45,625 bases of DNA from JALOOE01 sp964423545 (lineage in GTDB: Bacteria; Chloroflexota; Anaerolineae; CG2-30-64-16). Position numbers and translations under genes: made by a program. This document shows, in pieces, positions 13,975-23,623 of the stretch. Location: the NCBI GenBank assembly GCA_964423545.1, contig CAYRFV010000007.1, forward strand, positions 1-45,625, written 5' to 3'. The notes beneath the pieces were generated by a model. The model ran no database searches and was not told the origin of the DNA. It saw only the letters and a list, made by a program, of their open reading frames with translations. Position 1 is the stretch's first letter. Every line of letters starts with the position of its first letter.

Positions 13975-15255
13975 ATGCACGCCGACCTCCTCATCCACAA
14001 CATCGGCCAACTGGCGACCCTGGCTGGCCCGCCATCGCCGCGCCGCGGCGCGGCGATGGCTGAGCTGGGCATCGTCGCGGACGCCGCGGTCGCCATCGCT
14101 GGCGGCAGGGTCGCGGCGACCGGTAAGAGCCGCGAGCTGCGTGCCGAGTTTTCGGCGCGCGCAACCCTCGATGCCGGCGGCCGCGCGGTCGTGCCCGGCT
14201 TCGTCGATCCGCACACACACCTGCCGTGGGCCGGACATCGCGCGGCCGAGTTCGAGCTGCGCATCGGCGGCGCAACCTACATGCAGATCATGGCCGCGGG
14301 GGGCGGCATCGCCCGCACCGTGGCCGATACGCGCGCGGCGTCGCTGGAAACCCTGGTCGCGGAGACGGCCGGCCGCCTCGATCGCATGCTGGCGTACGGC
14401 ACGACCACCGCCGAGGCTAAGACCGGCTACGGGCTCAATGTGGCCGGCGAGCTCAAGCAGTTGGACGCCATCGCCGGGCTCCAGCGGAGCCACCCGGTCG
14501 ATCTCGTGCCCACCATACTGGCCGCGCACGCGACGCCGCCGGAGTATCGCGGACGGACGGATGCCTATGTCGATGCGGTGGTCGCAGAGCTGTTGCCGGC
14601 CGGGAGGCTCCGCTGGCTGGCGCTGCGCGACGCGTTCGGTGAGGGCTGGCCGATCTTCTGTGACGTCTTCTGCGAGGAAGGCGCGTTCGACCTGGCGCAG
14701 TCGCGTCGCGTCCTGGAGGCGGCGCAGCGGCTCGGTTTCGGGCTGAAGCTCCATGTCGATGAGTTTGCGCCGCTGGGCGGCGTGCCGCTGGCGGTCGAGC
14801 TGGCCGCCACCTCGGCCGACCACATCGTCACGACACCGCCGGAGCAGATTGCCCTGCTCGCGCAGTCGCCGACGATCGGCGTATCGCTGCCTGGGACACC
14901 GTTTGGACTGGGGCAGCCGCACTACACGCCGGCGCGCGCGCTCATCGATCAAGGGGGCGCGCTGGCGCTGGCGACCGATCTGAATCCCGGCGCCTGCTGG
15001 TGCGAGAGCATGCAGTTCATCATGGCGCTGGCATGCCGGGCCATGCGGCTGTCGCCTGCCGAGGCGCTCACGGCCGCGACTTTCAACGCCGCACAGGCGG
15101 TGGGATTGGGGGACCAGGTCGGCAGCCTGGAACCAGGGAAGCTGGCCGACCTGTTGATCCTGGACGCCGACGATTACCGGGTGCTATCGTACCGCTTCGG
15201 GACAAACGCGGTGCGCGGCGTGGTGAAGCGGGGCGTCGTGGTGCGTGAGGCGTGA
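13975..15255 (+). CDS. hutI: Imidazolonepropionase
   Basis: A 426-residue amidohydrolase of the HutI family, which converts 4-imidazolone-5-propanoate to N-formimino-L-glutamate in histidine degradation. Metal-binding DPHTHLPWAG lies near residue 78; other signatures are TAEAKTGYGL, LHVDEFAPLGG and ATDLNPGACW with the catalytic Asp. The start ATG at 13975 fits the family N-terminus (MHADLLIHNIGQL); a GTG at 13909 directly after the upstream stop would add 22 residues. No hutH or hutU is in the window; the only co-directional partner is the glycyl radical enzyme. Confidence 0.93.
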   Translation: MHADLLIHNIGQLATLAGPPSPRRGAAMAELGIVADAAVAIAGGRVAATGKSRELRAEFSARATLDAGGRAVVPGFVDPHTHLPWAGHRAAEFELRIGGATYMQIMAAGGGIARTVADTRAASLETLVAETAGRLDRMLAYGTTTAEAKTGYGLNVAGELKQLDAIAGLQRSHPVDLVPTILAAHATPPEYRGRTDAYVDAVVAELLPAGRLRWLALRDAFGEGWPIFCDVFCEEGAFDLAQSRRVLEAAQRLGFGLKLHVDEFAPLGGVPLAVELAATSADHIVTTPPEQIALLAQSPTIGVSLPGTPFGLGQPHYTPARALIDQGGALALATDLNPGACWCESMQFIMALACRAMRLSPAEALTAATFNAAQAVGLGDQVGSLEPGKLADLLILDADDYRVLSYRFGTNAVRGVVKRGVVVREA

Positions 15256-15264
15256 CTGGGATGA

Positions 15265-15288
15265 AGTGATTGCGTTTCACGCATCACT
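15265..15288. terminator. Possible bidirectional hairpin between convergent genes
   Basis: AGTGA-T-TGCG, loop TTTCA, CGCA-TCACT forms a 9-bp stem with one bulge between the hutI stop and the MaoC gene stop. There is no long T-run, so termination efficiency is uncertain. Confidence 0.35.
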
Positions 15289-15298
15289 CGCCACGTTC

Positions 15299-15760
15299 CT
15301 ACGCCATGCTTTTCACCAGCATCACCCAGGCGCCGCGCTGCACCGTCTCGTCGCGTTGGTTCAGCACCTCGGCCTCCATCGTGACCGAGCCGCCGCCGAG
15401 ACGCGGCATCGCCTTCTTCTCGGCGATCTGGAGCCGCACGCGGACGGTGTCGCCGATCTTGACCGCGCCGCTGAATTTCCATGTCAGCTCGCGGAACGCG
15501 ATCACCGTCCCCTCGATCACGCCGGAGCGAACGGCCAGTCCCGTCGCAATCGACAGCACCAGCAGACCGTGCGCAACGCGTTCGCCGAACAGGATCGCTT
15601 TGGCAAACTCCGCATCGGTATGGATCGAGGTCCAGTCCCCGCTCAATGCTGCGAAGTTGACGATGTCAGCCTCGGTGATCGTGCGGCCGGATGTGACCAG
15701 GCTGTCACCGACCGTGAACTCCTCGAAGTAAAGCCCGCGTTGGATGTTGATTTCAGCCAC
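15299..15760 (-). CDS. MaoC-like (R)-hydratase family protein
   Basis: A 153-residue hot-dog-fold protein. The MaoC signature GRTITEADIVNFAALSGDWT is followed by IHTDAEFAK and FGERVAHGLLVLSIATGL, which contain the catalytic Asp/His of the hydratase 2 motif. It is likely an enoyl-CoA hydratase or a related acyl-binding protein. The start is GTG at 15760, placed by GGAGGTG six bases upstream. It lies 20 bases after the calcium ATPase stop on the same strand, an unrelated pairing that gives no clue to substrate. Confidence 0.88.
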   Translation of the reverse strand: MAEINIQRGLYFEEFTVGDSLVTSGRTITEADIVNFAALSGDWTSIHTDAEFAKAILFGERVAHGLLVLSIATGLAVRSGVIEGTVIAFRELTWKFSGAVKIGDTVRVRLQIAEKKAMPRLGGGSVTMEAEVLNQRDETVQRGAWVMLVKSMA

Positions 15761-15780
15761 GGAAGCACCTCCGATAGTTG

Positions 15781-18672
15781 TCAGGCCTGTGCTGCCGGCC
15801 GAGCAGCTCGCAGCTCGCGCTGTGCGATGAGCTTGGAGACCTCGGCCGCGATGGCCGGCACGAAGATCAGCGGCAGCATGATCAACCAGTCCTGCATGCT
15901 CAGGAAGGCGGTGTCGAAAAGCGGATCCAGGAAAGGCACGTAGATGATCGCCAGCACGATCACGAGCGAGGTCAGCACTGCAAGCTGCATGTACTTGTTG
16001 GTGAAGACGCCGATCTGGTGCAGGAAGTAGTGCTCGGAGCGGGCCGAGTAAGCGCGCAACAGCTCGGAAACCGCCAGGGTGGCGAAGGCCATCGTCTGGG
16101 CATGGTGGATGTTGTCCGGGTAGAGCGCCATGCCGATGCGGAATGCGGCGAGCACGACTACGGTGTCGACCACCCCCTGGATCAAGATGCGCCACAACAT
16201 GGTGCGGGTGATCACCGGCTCATCCGGCCGTCGCGGCGGCCGGTTCATGATGTCCGGTTCGCCTTTCTCCAGGCCAAGGGCCAGGGCGGGCGCGCCGTCG
16301 GTGACCAGGTTCAGCACCAGCAGTTGGATCGCCGTCAGTGGCAGGGGCCAGCCGAGCAAGGTCGCGACCAGGATGATCAGGATTTCCCCGACGTTCGCCG
16401 AGAGGAGGTAGAAGACGAACTTGCGAATATTGGCGTAGATCACCCGGCCTTCTTCGATGGCGGCGACGATGGAGGCGTAGTTGTCGTCGGTCAGCACCAT
16501 CGCTGCCGTCTCTTTGGTGACGTCGGTGCCGGTGATGCCCATCGCCACGCCGATATCGGCGCGTTTGAGCGCGGGCGCATCGTTCACGCCATCGCCGGTC
16601 ATCGCGACGATGTTGCCGCGCGCCTTGAGCGCATCCACGATCCGCACCTTGTGTTGCGGCGAGACGCGCGCATACACGTCCACTGAATCGACCACCCGGT
16701 AGAGCGCCTCGTCGTCCAGCGCGTCCAGCTCGTGCCCGGCGAGCACCTTGCCGCCAGGACGCAGGAGGTCGATCTCGCGCGCGATCGCCTCGGCCGTGTT
16801 GGGGTAGTCCCCCGTGATCATCACGGTGCGAATGCCGGCACGGCGAGCGACGCCAATCGCAGGCTTCACCTCCGGTCGCGCTGGATCGATCATGCCCCAC
16901 AGACCGACAAAGATCAGATCGTGTTCGACTTTCTCGGCGGTGAGGTCGTCTCCCCCAGGCGCCTCGCCCAGGGGACGCATCGCTGCCGCCAGCACGCGCA
17001 GCGCGTTCGAGGCCAGGCCCGCGTTGACCTCCGCGATCCGGCGGCGATCGGCCTCGGTTATCGCCATGATCTTGCCGTCGCGATAGATGCGCGTGCACAG
17101 GCCTAACACGAGGTCGGGTGCGCCTTTGACGATGGCGAGGTGGGTGGGATTGCCCAGCAGCTCCCGCTGGCGAGTCTGCTCGGTCGAAAACCGGAACTCA
17201 CGCATGTCGTGGATGGTGGTCATCCGTTTGCGTTCCGAGTCGAACGGAATCTCGGCGACGCGCGGCAAATCCTGTTCGGCCTCGGCGCGCCAGAAGCCGG
17301 CCTTTGCTGCGGCCACCACCAGCGCGCCCTCGGTCGGATCGCCCACCATGCGCCAGCGCAGCGGTCCCTCGTCCCCTTTGTCCGCAGTGTCCGGCGTGTG
17401 GTGCTCCAGCTTGGCGTCGTTGCACAGCAGGCCGGAACGCAGCAGCAGGTTGATCCCCGGATACCCGGTGGCGTCGACCGCCCGTTCCGCTTCGTCCTCC
17501 CCCTCGCGGAACTCCCCCTCCGGCGCATAACCCTCGCCCGTCACGCTCAGCAGGGTGTCGTCGGCATAGACCCCCACGACGGTCATCGCGTTCTGGGTCA
17601 GGGTGCCGGTCTTGTCGGAGCAGATTGCCGTGGCCGAGCCGAGCGCCTCGACCGCAGGCAGCCGGCGCAACAGGGCATGCCGCGCCACCATCCGCTGCAT
17701 GCCCAGCGCCAGGCAGATCGTGACGACGGCCGGCAGCCCTTCCGGCACCGCAGCGATCGCCAGGCTGACTGCCACCATGAAGAAGTCCAGCGCCTTCGCC
17801 AGGAAATCCTCTGTCGTCACTCCCGGTGGCGCAGTCAACAGGAAGCGGCCTACGCCGATCAGGAAGACCAGGCCGCAGATCGCCAACGCTGCTGCTCCCA
17901 ACGTGCGCCCCAGCCCATCGAGCTTGCGCTGCAGCGGTGTCGGCTCCGTCTCGAAGCTCTGGATCATCTCGGCGATCTTGCCGATCTGCGTCTGCATGCC
18001 GGTGGCGACAACCAAGCCACGGCCGCGGCCGTAGGTGACGATGGTGCTGCTGTAGGCGCTGTTTTTCCGATCGCCCAGCGGAGCGTCTTCGTCGAGGGTG
18101 ACGTTAGCGCTTTTCTGCACCGGCTCCGATTCGCCGGTCAGGCTGGCCTCCTCGATCTTGAGGTTGACCGCTTCCAGCAGGCGCACATCGGCGGGCACAT
18201 AGTTGCCGGTTTCCAGGAACACGATGTCGCCCGGCACCAGTTCGCGCGCCGGGACCTGCTGCCGGCTTGCATCACGCAGCACTTGCGCCTCGGGAGCAGT
18301 CATCTTCTTGAGCGCCGCCAGCGCCTCTTCGGCGCGTGACTCTTGGATCACGCCAAGGATGGCGTTGAGCAGGACAATCGCCATTATGGCGATGGCCTCA
18401 GTGTATTCACCTAGCAGCACCGAGATCAAACTGGCGAAGATCAAGACGATGATGAGGAAGTCCTTGAACTGGGCGAACAGCCGCGCCCAGAAAGTTGGAC
18501 GGGGCGCTTCCATCAGCTCGTTCGGACCGTAGCGCTGCAGCCGGGCCTGCGCCTCGGCAGCGTTCAAGCCACGCACATCGGCGACATCCAGGGCGGCGAG
18601 CGCGTCGCCTTCCGAGAGGCTGTGCCACGCTACGAGAGTCTGCGGGGAGGCTGGCGCAAGTTGAGTGTCCAC
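15781..18672 (-). CDS. Calcium-transporting P-type ATPase (SERCA/PacL-like)
   Basis: A 963-residue P2A-type ATPase. Visible motifs are the N-terminal cation ATPase domain, TGES in the actuator loop, the PEGLPAVVT transmembrane 4 motif, the phosphorylation site CSDKTGTLT, DPTEGALVVAA in the nucleotide domain and TGDGVNDAPAL. Calcium ligands seen in SERCA are conserved: Glu in PEGLP, Asn and Glu in SANVGE (TM5), and Asn/Thr/Asp in NLVTDGAPA (TM6). It should export calcium at the cost of ATP. The start GTG at 18672 is backed by AGGAGATG; the open frame upstream is not family-like. Confidence 0.93.
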   Translation of the reverse strand: MDTQLAPASPQTLVAWHSLSEGDALAALDVADVRGLNAAEAQARLQRYGPNELMEAPRPTFWARLFAQFKDFLIIVLIFASLISVLLGEYTEAIAIMAIVLLNAILGVIQESRAEEALAALKKMTAPEAQVLRDASRQQVPARELVPGDIVFLETGNYVPADVRLLEAVNLKIEEASLTGESEPVQKSANVTLDEDAPLGDRKNSAYSSTIVTYGRGRGLVVATGMQTQIGKIAEMIQSFETEPTPLQRKLDGLGRTLGAAALAICGLVFLIGVGRFLLTAPPGVTTEDFLAKALDFFMVAVSLAIAAVPEGLPAVVTICLALGMQRMVARHALLRRLPAVEALGSATAICSDKTGTLTQNAMTVVGVYADDTLLSVTGEGYAPEGEFREGEDEAERAVDATGYPGINLLLRSGLLCNDAKLEHHTPDTADKGDEGPLRWRMVGDPTEGALVVAAAKAGFWRAEAEQDLPRVAEIPFDSERKRMTTIHDMREFRFSTEQTRQRELLGNPTHLAIVKGAPDLVLGLCTRIYRDGKIMAITEADRRRIAEVNAGLASNALRVLAAAMRPLGEAPGGDDLTAEKVEHDLIFVGLWGMIDPARPEVKPAIGVARRAGIRTVMITGDYPNTAEAIAREIDLLRPGGKVLAGHELDALDDEALYRVVDSVDVYARVSPQHKVRIVDALKARGNIVAMTGDGVNDAPALKRADIGVAMGITGTDVTKETAAMVLTDDNYASIVAAIEEGRVIYANIRKFVFYLLSANVGEILIILVATLLGWPLPLTAIQLLVLNLVTDGAPALALGLEKGEPDIMNRPPRRPDEPVITRTMLWRILIQGVVDTVVVLAAFRIGMALYPDNIHHAQTMAFATLAVSELLRAYSARSEHYFLHQIGVFTNKYMQLAVLTSLVIVLAIIYVPFLDPLFDTAFLSMQDWLIMLPLIFVPAIAAEVSKLIAQRELRAARPAAQA

Positions 18673-18751
18673 CGGTGCGCATCTCCTGGTCGAGTGTTTC
18701 GCAAGTCTACGCGCATGTCGCGCGGCATGCAATGAGCAATGTCATACCGGC

Positions 18752-19405
18752 TCAGGCCAGGCCGGCGGCCTCCGCATCCAGGCGGTCGAAGAACAGGCGC
18801 AGGAACGCCTCTCTGTCTGCGGCGATGGCGCGTGCCGTGGCCGTATAAAGCCGCGCTGAGATGCGATCGAGCTTGTAGACGAATTCGTGGCTGGGGGTAT
18901 AGGCCGCGCCGAGCGCCTTCGGTTGGCTCACGGCAGCCCCCTCGGCTGCGGCGATCGTGCGCCAGGGCGTATTCCACAGGGCGTTGCCGTGCTCGCCTGC
19001 ATAGGCGAATGCGCGCGCGACGCCGATGGCGCCCGTGATATCCAGCTTGTCGGCGTCGAAGACCGCCTGCGCCTCCAGCGTGGCCGGCGCCGGATCGGTG
19101 CGAAAGCGATGCGCCGCGATGGCGTGCGCCACCGCTTCGACGAACTCGGCCGGTTGGCCCGCCAGGATCACGCGCGCTATCGCCGCGCCGCGCAGGTGAT
19201 GGTCGGCGCGTCCGCTGCTTTCGGCGATATCGTGCAGCAGCGCCGCCGTGCGCACCACCGCCGGATCGGCGCCTTCGGCGCGTGCGATGCGTTCGGCAAG
19301 CGCCGTCACGCGCAGCACGTGGTCGAAGTCGTGGCTGCTGCCACCGTCGGCATACAGCGCACGTGCGGCTTCAATGGTGATGGGTGCGTTCACGGTTCGA
19401 TTCAC
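18752..19405 (-). CDS. HD-domain phosphohydrolase
   Basis: A 217-residue HD protein: SSHDFDHVLRV near residue 23, the central LLHDIAESSGRADHH and VFDADKLDITGAIGVARAF supply the metal-binding His/Asp set. Related proteins (YedJ/YpgQ class) hydrolyse nucleotides or nucleotide pyrophosphates. The start is a GTG (19405 or 19393) just after the S9 peptidase stop. It is probably co-transcribed with the peptidase and the calcium ATPase. Confidence 0.88.
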   Translation of the reverse strand: MNRTVNAPITIEAARALYADGGSSHDFDHVLRVTALAERIARAEGADPAVVRTAALLHDIAESSGRADHHLRGAAIARVILAGQPAEFVEAVAHAIAAHRFRTDPAPATLEAQAVFDADKLDITGAIGVARAFAYAGEHGNALWNTPWRTIAAAEGAAVSQPKALGAAYTPSHEFVYKLDRISARLYTATARAIAADREAFLRLFFDRLDAEAAGLA

Positions 19406-19409
19406 TCAT

Positions 19410-21377
19410 TCAGGTGCGTTCTGGCGCGCGATGGCCGGACGCGCTCAGATTCTCGATCTGCACTGGCTCGACCGGGTCGGTGAGGGCAAAGCCGAAGACG
19501 CGTGAGTAGAAGTAGAGCTCGGCTTCCAGGGCGCGCTTGATGTTCTCCGCCCGTCGGAAGCCGTGCTGCTCTCCCTCGAACGCCACGTAGGCCACGGGCA
19601 GCCCCTTGGCCTTGACTGCGGCGAACATCGTCTCGGCCTGGCTCGGCGGCACGACCTTGTCTTCAAGCCCCTGGAGCAGGATCATGGGCGCCGACAGCCG
19701 CTCCGTGAAGTGGATCGGCGAGCGCGCGATGTAAAGATCGCGGCGCGCCGGGTACGGCCCGACCAGCCGGTCGAGGTAGCGCGACTCGAACTTGTGGGTG
19801 TCAGTCGCCAGAGCCTCCAGGTCGCTGACGCCGAAGTGGCTGGCGCCGGCCCCGAACAGGTCGCGGAAGGTGAGTGCGGCCAACGTGGTGTAGCCTCCCG
19901 CACTGCCGCCGCGGATCGCCAGCCGTTGTTCGTCGACCAGGCCCTGGGCCACGAGATAGCGCGCGCCGTTCACACAATCGTCCACGTCGACGATACCCCA
20001 TGCGCCGTCGAGGCGCTGCCGATAGGCGCGACCGTAGCCGGCGCTGCCACCGTAGTTCACATCCAGCACTGCAAAGCCGCGGCTCGTCCAGTACTGCGTG
20101 CCCAGGTTCAGCGAGGTTGAGGTCGCACCCGTGGGGCCGCCGTGACTCAGGACGAGCAGCGGAGGCCGCTCGTCTGGCGGCGCGACGAAGTCGCGATGGG
20201 TCGGCGGATAGAAGATGCCGTGCGCGGTCAGCCCGCCCTCGGTGGGGAATTCAATGGGCTGCGGCATCGACAGGTACCCCGCCTCGACCTTCACCTCGCT
20301 CGATCGGCGAAGCACCGAGGTCCGTCCCGTTTCCAGGTCGAGCCGCACGATCGCAGACGCCTGGCTCGGCGACGCAGCGACGAAGACCGCCTCACCTGGC
20401 CGCACGCAGACGTTGAAGTAGTCGGTGTAGGGCAGGTCGAATGGCGCCAGCGCCTTTGTCCGCGCATCCAGGCTCGCCAGGCGCCAGACGCCATCCTGCG
20501 TGTAGGTGCAGATGATCCGCCCGGCCGATGCGAAGCCATAGGTGGACATGCCGAAGACCCACTGCGGCATCCCGAACTCGGCGCGCAGGTCGGTCAACGG
20601 CTCGGTGCGGCCATCCTGCCACCGGCAGAGGTTCCACCAGCCCGTAAGGTCGGAGACGAAGTGGAGCACCCCATCAGGCGACCAGTGTGGCTGGAAGATC
20701 GATTCGTCCATGCCGCCCGCGATCAGTACATGCCGGCCGAGCGTGCCGTCGGCCAACATGTCGGCCACCCACAGTTCGCAGCCATCCCACGGCATGTTCG
20801 GATGATTCCAGGTCAGCCAGGCCAGTCGACTGCCGTCGGGACTGAGCCGTGGGCTGGCATAGAAGTTGTTTCCAGCCACCAAGGTCTGGCCACCAACCGC
20901 ATCGCCTTCCATCTGCACCGCGGCGATGGTGTTGGCCGCCTCCTGTCCCTCGACCGAATGATCTTCGCGCACGCAGATCAGCCGGCGGCGATGGCGATCG
21001 ACGACTGCGTCGGCGTAGCGCAGCATGCCCTCGGGCGTGATCGGCCGCGGCGCGGCGCCCGCGTCCTGGCGGTAGAGGCGCTGATCGCTGAAGTTCGAGA
21101 AGAAGACGACGCCGCCTTCGACGGTGTATTCGGCGCCGCCGTACTCATGGACCCGCGTGCGTGCATTGAGCGGCGAAGGTGTCAAGTCCGCAGTGCGACC
21201 ATCCGGCGTGTGGCGCACGATCACGTTGCGTCCTGCCTCTTTGGGCCGGCCTTCGGTCCAGTAGACGTCGGCGCCGTCCAGGCGAATCTGCCCCAACCGC
21301 ACTGTGCCCGCAACGATCAGGTCGGGCGTGATAGGTGATTTCCAGGAACCGTAGGGTGACACGTTGGGTGAGGTCAC
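19410..21377 (-). CDS. S9 family prolyl oligopeptidase-like peptidase
   Basis: A 655-residue peptidase with an N-terminal beta-propeller (WD40/PD40-like repeats such as DGSRLAWLTWNHP and WSPDGVLHFVSD) and a C-terminal alpha/beta hydrolase domain. The nucleophile Ser is in IRGGSAGGYTT, the Asp in GLEDKVVPP and the His in FEGEQHGF. It cleaves short peptides, with dipeptidyl- or acylaminoacyl-peptidase activity likely. No signal peptide is seen, so it is cytoplasmic. The start is GTG at 21377 after GGAGGGAGAAAG; it overlaps the flippase stop (GTGA), which indicates translational coupling. Confidence 0.92.
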   Translation of the reverse strand: MTSPNVSPYGSWKSPITPDLIVAGTVRLGQIRLDGADVYWTEGRPKEAGRNVIVRHTPDGRTADLTPSPLNARTRVHEYGGAEYTVEGGVVFFSNFSDQRLYRQDAGAAPRPITPEGMLRYADAVVDRHRRRLICVREDHSVEGQEAANTIAAVQMEGDAVGGQTLVAGNNFYASPRLSPDGSRLAWLTWNHPNMPWDGCELWVADMLADGTLGRHVLIAGGMDESIFQPHWSPDGVLHFVSDLTGWWNLCRWQDGRTEPLTDLRAEFGMPQWVFGMSTYGFASAGRIICTYTQDGVWRLASLDARTKALAPFDLPYTDYFNVCVRPGEAVFVAASPSQASAIVRLDLETGRTSVLRRSSEVKVEAGYLSMPQPIEFPTEGGLTAHGIFYPPTHRDFVAPPDERPPLLVLSHGGPTGATSTSLNLGTQYWTSRGFAVLDVNYGGSAGYGRAYRQRLDGAWGIVDVDDCVNGARYLVAQGLVDEQRLAIRGGSAGGYTTLAALTFRDLFGAGASHFGVSDLEALATDTHKFESRYLDRLVGPYPARRDLYIARSPIHFTERLSAPMILLQGLEDKVVPPSQAETMFAAVKAKGLPVAYVAFEGEQHGFRRAENIKRALEAELYFYSRVFGFALTDPVEPVQIENLSASGHRAPERT

Positions 21378-22345
21378 GAGCTTTCTCCCTCCAGACTGGC
21401 TTTTCTCCGGCCGCGCAGCCAGAACAGGCCGCCGGGCAGACTGCCCAGCAGGATAATCGCCTGCATCAGCACTGAGACGGCCACGGCGTGGTCGGCGGGC
21501 ACCCCAGCGAGGCCGTAGAAGAACGGGTAGGCCGCCTGGTTCAGACCCAGTCCGCCGATCGAGACGGGCAGCATCAGCACGAGGGCGATGAGTGGGTTGA
21601 ACAACATGATGATCGGCAGCGACATCAGGCCGCCGACTGCCTGCGACAACGACCAGTTGACCAGCGTCGTGCATCCGATGCCGAGCAGGGCGATCCCGTA
21701 GGCGAGCGCCAGGGCGCGGTACTGAAACCGGTAAGCATTGAATGCGCCAGAGAGCTTTTCCCAGATCGCCGCGAGCCTGACGAAGGGCAGCCAGGCGAAC
21801 ACGCGCGAGATGAACCCGCGCAGGCGGCGGCTCAGCAGGACGCTGAACCCTGCGACCAACACCACAACCGCCACACCGGCCACCCACTCGATCGCCCGCA
21901 GGTCACTGCGGCCGCCGAACGTCACCAGAATGAAGGCGGCGACCGCTGCGCTGCTCATGTATGCCAGCAGGCCGATGACGCGATCCACAATGACCGACAC
22001 CGCAGCATCCGCTGTGCGGTCGGTGTAGCGTGCCAGCTCGTAGCCCCGCATCACGTCTCCCCCGACATTGGCCGGCAGGAAGTTATTGAAGAAGAAGCCG
22101 ACGAATTGGAACTCCAGGAGCGGACCGAAGGGGATGAACACCTGTTGGGCGCGCAGCAGCACCTGCCACTTGCCGGCATTGACGGTGATGGCCAGCTCGT
22201 AGAGCAGGAACGCCGCCACCACAAACCAGACGTTCGCCGAAGCAAGGGACGCAGCGACCGCAGCCAGGTTCACCCGGCTGAAGACGATGAGAATCAGGAT
22301 GATGCTGACAGATATTTTGAGGAGGGTGACCAGCTTATCGCGCAC
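21374..22345 (-). CDS. Lysylphosphatidylglycerol synthase/flippase-like membrane protein
   Basis: A 323-residue polytopic membrane protein of the UPF0104/LPG synthase TM-region family, with about eight hydrophobic segments. Signature stretches are FFNNFLPANVGGDVMRGYEL, then the helix with VDRVIGLLAYM and the GGLGLNQAAYPFFY region. These proteins are associated with glycolipid or polyprenyl-linked sugar translocation. The glycosyltransferase encoded 106 bases upstream on the same strand supports a role in surface glycolipid synthesis. Confidence 0.88.
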   Translation of the reverse strand: MRDKLVTLLKISVSIILILIVFSRVNLAAVAASLASANVWFVVAAFLLYELAITVNAGKWQVLLRAQQVFIPFGPLLEFQFVGFFFNNFLPANVGGDVMRGYELARYTDRTADAAVSVIVDRVIGLLAYMSSAAVAAFILVTFGGRSDLRAIEWVAGVAVVVLVAGFSVLLSRRLRGFISRVFAWLPFVRLAAIWEKLSGAFNAYRFQYRALALAYGIALLGIGCTTLVNWSLSQAVGGLMSLPIIMLFNPLIALVLMLPVSIGGLGLNQAAYPFFYGLAGVPADHAVAVSVLMQAIILLGSLPGGLFWLRGRRKASLEGESS

Positions 22346-22451
22346 GGAGCATTCCTGCGGCGGTTGAGAGGGTCAGGATGCAGAGCAAAGGTGCAAGAGC
22401 AGGGGGCGCGACACGCCCACCTCGCGCAGACTTTGAGTCAGGGACCAACCC

Positions 22452-23438
22452 TCACCCCTCAACTTTGAGTTTGGAATTTGCGCTCGCCAGCGCGGCCGGC
22501 CGCAAATCGTCTCGCTGTTCCACCTGCGTTCGCTCGGCGCCTACATCGGCTTTCTGCGACCAGGCGATATCCCAGACGACGTGCCGGTCCTTCTTGATCG
22601 CGAAGTCATACCAGCCAAGGATGCGCGAGTACGTTTCGAGCACTGCGAGCAGAAACAGCGCCCAGACCAGCCGGATCGCGCCCCAGATCTCCTTCAAGGC
22701 GATCTTTGCGACGCGCGTATTCTGCATGCTGGAGACTGCGTAGCCGTATTTTGACTTCAGGTAGAGATGCCCCGCATGGTTGCGCCGGCGCTGGGTGACG
22801 AAATCTCGGATTGTGTCCGGACCGGTGTTGTAGACGACCGCATCGGGCGCATAGCGAACGCTCATGCCGCGCCGGACGACGAACGCCTCCACGAACGCCT
22901 CATCCATCGCCACATCAGGCGGGATGTGATCGAAGACTTTCCGGAAAGCGATCATCTCGCCGAGCCGGGGGATTTCCAGGCACAGTTGGTGTTCGAGGCG
23001 TAGCCGCAGGTGCGTGAACAGGCCGATCAGGTGATCGGGCGTATTGACGGGAACCTTGTGCGCGCCGACCATGCCGACGCTCGGGTCCGCAAACATGCGC
23101 ACCATGTGTTCGACCGAGCTCTCGGCGGGCAACGTGTCGCCGCTCTCCAGCACGCAGATCTCTTCCGTTGCGTTCGCAAGGAAGAGATTGATAGCCGCCG
23201 TCTTGCCTTCGCGCTTCGGCTGGACGATGAGCCGGATGGAGGGATTCTCGGCCGCGACGCGCTCGATGATCGGCACCGTGTTATCGGTGCAGCCGCTGGC
23301 AACGACGATGATCTCCTCGATCTCCACTTCATGCAGGTGTTGGTTCAGCAGCGCATCCAACAACGGGCCGATGTTCGCTTCTTCGTTATAAGCGGTCACG
23401 CCCACACTGCAACGCAGCTTTGGCTTCTGGTGCTCCAA
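22452..23438 (-). CDS. Family 2 glycosyltransferase
   Basis: A 328-residue GT-A-fold glycosyltransferase. VGVTAYNEEANIGPLL marks the nucleotide-sugar site, ICVLESGDTLP is at the DxD position (here SGD), VAMDEAFVEAF gives the likely catalytic acidic residues, and QRRRNHAGHLYL replaces the QxxRW motif. A C-terminal hydrophobic segment (LVWALFLLAVLETYSR) suggests membrane association. The start was set at a TTG (23438) because AGGAGG lies five bases upstream; the ATG of the longer open frame is far outside the family boundary. Product: probably a glycolipid or polysaccharide precursor. Confidence 0.88.
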   Translation of the reverse strand: MEHQKPKLRCSVGVTAYNEEANIGPLLDALLNQHLHEVEIEEIIVVASGCTDNTVPIIERVAAENPSIRLIVQPKREGKTAAINLFLANATEEICVLESGDTLPAESSVEHMVRMFADPSVGMVGAHKVPVNTPDHLIGLFTHLRLRLEHQLCLEIPRLGEMIAFRKVFDHIPPDVAMDEAFVEAFVVRRGMSVRYAPDAVVYNTGPDTIRDFVTQRRRNHAGHLYLKSKYGYAVSSMQNTRVAKIALKEIWGAIRLVWALFLLAVLETYSRILGWYDFAIKKDRHVVWDIAWSQKADVGAERTQVEQRDDLRPAALASANSKLKVEG

Positions 23439-23496
23439 ACATGCCTCCTGGCCGTTCGCACCGATGGCTCGATCGACGCGTCCTGTCCTGCGCACG

Positions 23497-23502
23497 ATTA
23501 TA
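23497..23502 (-). promoter_or_regulatory. Possible -10 element upstream of the glycosyltransferase
   Basis: TATAAT on the minus strand, preceded by GTGT, about 60 bases before the TTG start. No good -35 is present at 17 bases (ACCAAT), so this is tentative. Confidence 0.35.
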
Positions 23503-23623
23503 ACACGGCAGGGGAAGAGATTGGTAATTGGTGAAGCAGCCAACCGGCGCGCCGGCGCTCTGTCCAGTAGACTGGCGATCGCGACGATTGGTTCCGCCGC
23601 ATGTCCGTCGATCGCCGGGCTGC

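Noticed and set aside
16220..17098. Long open frames opposite or within the calcium ATPase, such as a 292-codon minus-strand frame.
   Set aside because: They are Arg/Gly-rich shadows of a clear P-type ATPase gene with no family match.
20142..21338. A 398-codon plus-strand frame opposite the S9 peptidase.
   Set aside because: It is antisense to a well-supported gene and shows no conserved motifs; GC-rich third positions create such frames.
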